DNA of 13,618 nucleotides from Pseudomonadota bacterium (lineage in GTDB: Bacteria; Pseudomonadota; Alphaproteobacteria; Acetobacterales; Acetobacteraceae), in NCBI GenBank assembly GCA_021845835.1, contig JAJZVE010000052.1, positions 1 to 13,618 of the forward strand, read 5' to 3'. The notes beneath the pieces were generated by a model. The model was not told where the DNA came from and ran no database searches. It saw only the letters and a list, made by a program, of their open reading frames with translations. This document shows positions 13,046-13,618 of the stretch, one piece after another. A program made the position numbers and the translations under genes. Every line of letters starts with the position of its first letter. The stretch's first letter is position 1.

Positions 13046-13618
13046 ATGAGCACCCTCGATGACACGCGCTGGGATCTGGTGAGCCGCCGCCAACCGGCCG
13101 ATTTCCTTTATGCGGTCACGACGATGGGCGTCTATTGCCGCCCCGGCTGCCCTTCGCCGCGGCCGAGGCGGGAAAACGTGCGCTATTTCGCTGAAGCCGC
13201 GGCAGCGGAAGCGGCCGGGTTCCGCGCCTGCCGCCGCTGCGACCCGAAGGGCGAGCGGGCGGCGCTGGCGCGCGCCGTGGTGGCAGAGGCGTGCGCGCAG
13301 ATCGAAGCGGCGGAGGCGATCCCGTCGCTCGATGCGCTCGCCGCCCGCGCCGGCTACTCGAAATTCCATTTCCTGCGCCTGTTCCGTGCCCATACCGGCC
13401 TGACCCCGCGCAGCTACGCCGAGGGCGTGCGCGCGCGCCGGCTCCAGGCGGCGCTGGCGCAGGGCACACGGGTTGCCGATGCGGTGGCCGAAAGCGGCTT
13501 CGGCTCGGAAAGCCGTGTCTATGAGGATACCGGCAAGCTGCTCGGCATGACGCCGGGTGCGGCACGGCGCGGCGGCGCCGGCGAGACCATCCGCACCGCC
13601 TTCGCCGACTGCCCGTTC
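13046..13618 (+). CDS. ada: Ada-type bifunctional DNA repair protein/transcriptional activator; partial (first 191 residues)
   Basis: Methylphosphotriester-accepting repair protein and AraC-type activator of the adaptive response to alkylation. The gene runs off the right edge. The N-terminal Ada zinc domain has Cys31 and Cys35 (VYCRPGCPSPRP) and Cys62 and Cys65 (FRACRRCDP), with the same spacing as the four ligands of E. coli Ada; the first is the methyl acceptor Cys38 equivalent. The AraC helix-turn-helix domain follows from about residue 90: SLDALAARAGYSKFHFLRLF, then GLTPRSYAEGVRARR, then DAVAESGFGSESRVYE and LLGMTP. A C-terminal O6-methylguanine methyltransferase domain is expected beyond the window, since the frame is still open after the helix-turn-helix. 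ATG 13046 begins the conserved DDTRWDLVSRR segment. It is divergent from dnaB, with 224 bp between them. Confidence 0.95.
   Translation, partial: MSTLDDTRWDLVSRRQPADFLYAVTTMGVYCRPGCPSPRPRRENVRYFAEAAAAEAAGFRACRRCDPKGERAALARAVVAEACAQIEAAEAIPSLDALAARAGYSKFHFLRLFRAHTGLTPRSYAEGVRARRLQAALAQGTRVADAVAESGFGSESRVYEDTGKLLGMTPGAARRGGAGETIRTAFADCPF

Noticed and set aside
12929..13393. Minus-strand 154-codon frame overlapping the start of ada
   Set aside because: It is antisense to the conserved Ada zinc domain, with a composition-driven sequence and no motif.
1..13618. CRISPR arrays, tRNA or rRNA genes, riboswitches, phage integrase or attachment sites
   Set aside because: No regularly spaced repeats, cloverleaf-like sequence, rRNA signature, recognisable riboswitch core or integrase gene was seen on either strand by reading; a covariance-model scan was not possible.

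Overview
The window is very GC-rich and densely packed, with long antisense shadow frames, short GGGAGG/GGAGGA-type ribosome binding sites and many ATGA/GTGA overlaps. A pyrroloquinoline quinone synthase, a Caulobacter-XylB-like sugar dehydrogenase, an MlaE/MlaF pair and the form of DnaB all point to an alphaproteobacterium, most likely Rhodospirillales/Acetobacteraceae. The taxon is inferred from gene content; no rRNA or tRNA was recognised.

Layout, left to right. The 5' end of a Tat-exported, polyamine-type ABC substrate-binding protein (minus, cut by the window edge) lies downstream of a 726-residue glycogen-debranching-type glycoside hydrolase (minus). Next is a scar zone of about 1.1 kb (roughly 2.7 to 3.84 kb). 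It holds an N-terminally truncated Uma2-family nuclease (minus), the first ~37 residues of an AIDA-repeat-like secreted protein (plus), the C-terminal half of a retron-like reverse transcriptase (plus), and possibly the first few codons of an IS5-type transposase (minus). These are butted together and none is complete.

A carbohydrate block follows (3.8 to 7.1 kb): a SIS-domain sugar-phosphate isomerase/deaminase-like protein (minus), a divergent XylB-like SDR sugar dehydrogenase (plus), a wrecked mandelate racemase/muconate lactonizing-family sugar-acid dehydratase (minus, one frameshift plus a missing C-terminal three quarters), and a zinc alcohol dehydrogenase (minus) whose stop overlaps the start of the dead dehydratase. 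Sugar to lactone/acid oxidation followed by acid dehydration is the evident theme, and the dehydratase step encoded here has been lost.

The right half is mostly conserved genes: a hotdog thioesterase (minus), a divergent pirin (plus), pqqC standing without other pqq genes (minus), mlaF and mlaE (minus, overlapping ATGA), a PIN-domain toxin fragment (minus), dnaB (minus) and a divergent Ada-type methylation-repair/AraC regulator (plus, cut by the window edge). A perfect DnaA-box 9-mer sits upstream of dnaB.

I do not see a complete, previously undescribed multi-gene system. The most unusual material is the reverse transcriptase/adhesin/IS scar at 3.28 to 3.84 kb, which looks like the remains of accessory DNA rather than a working system.
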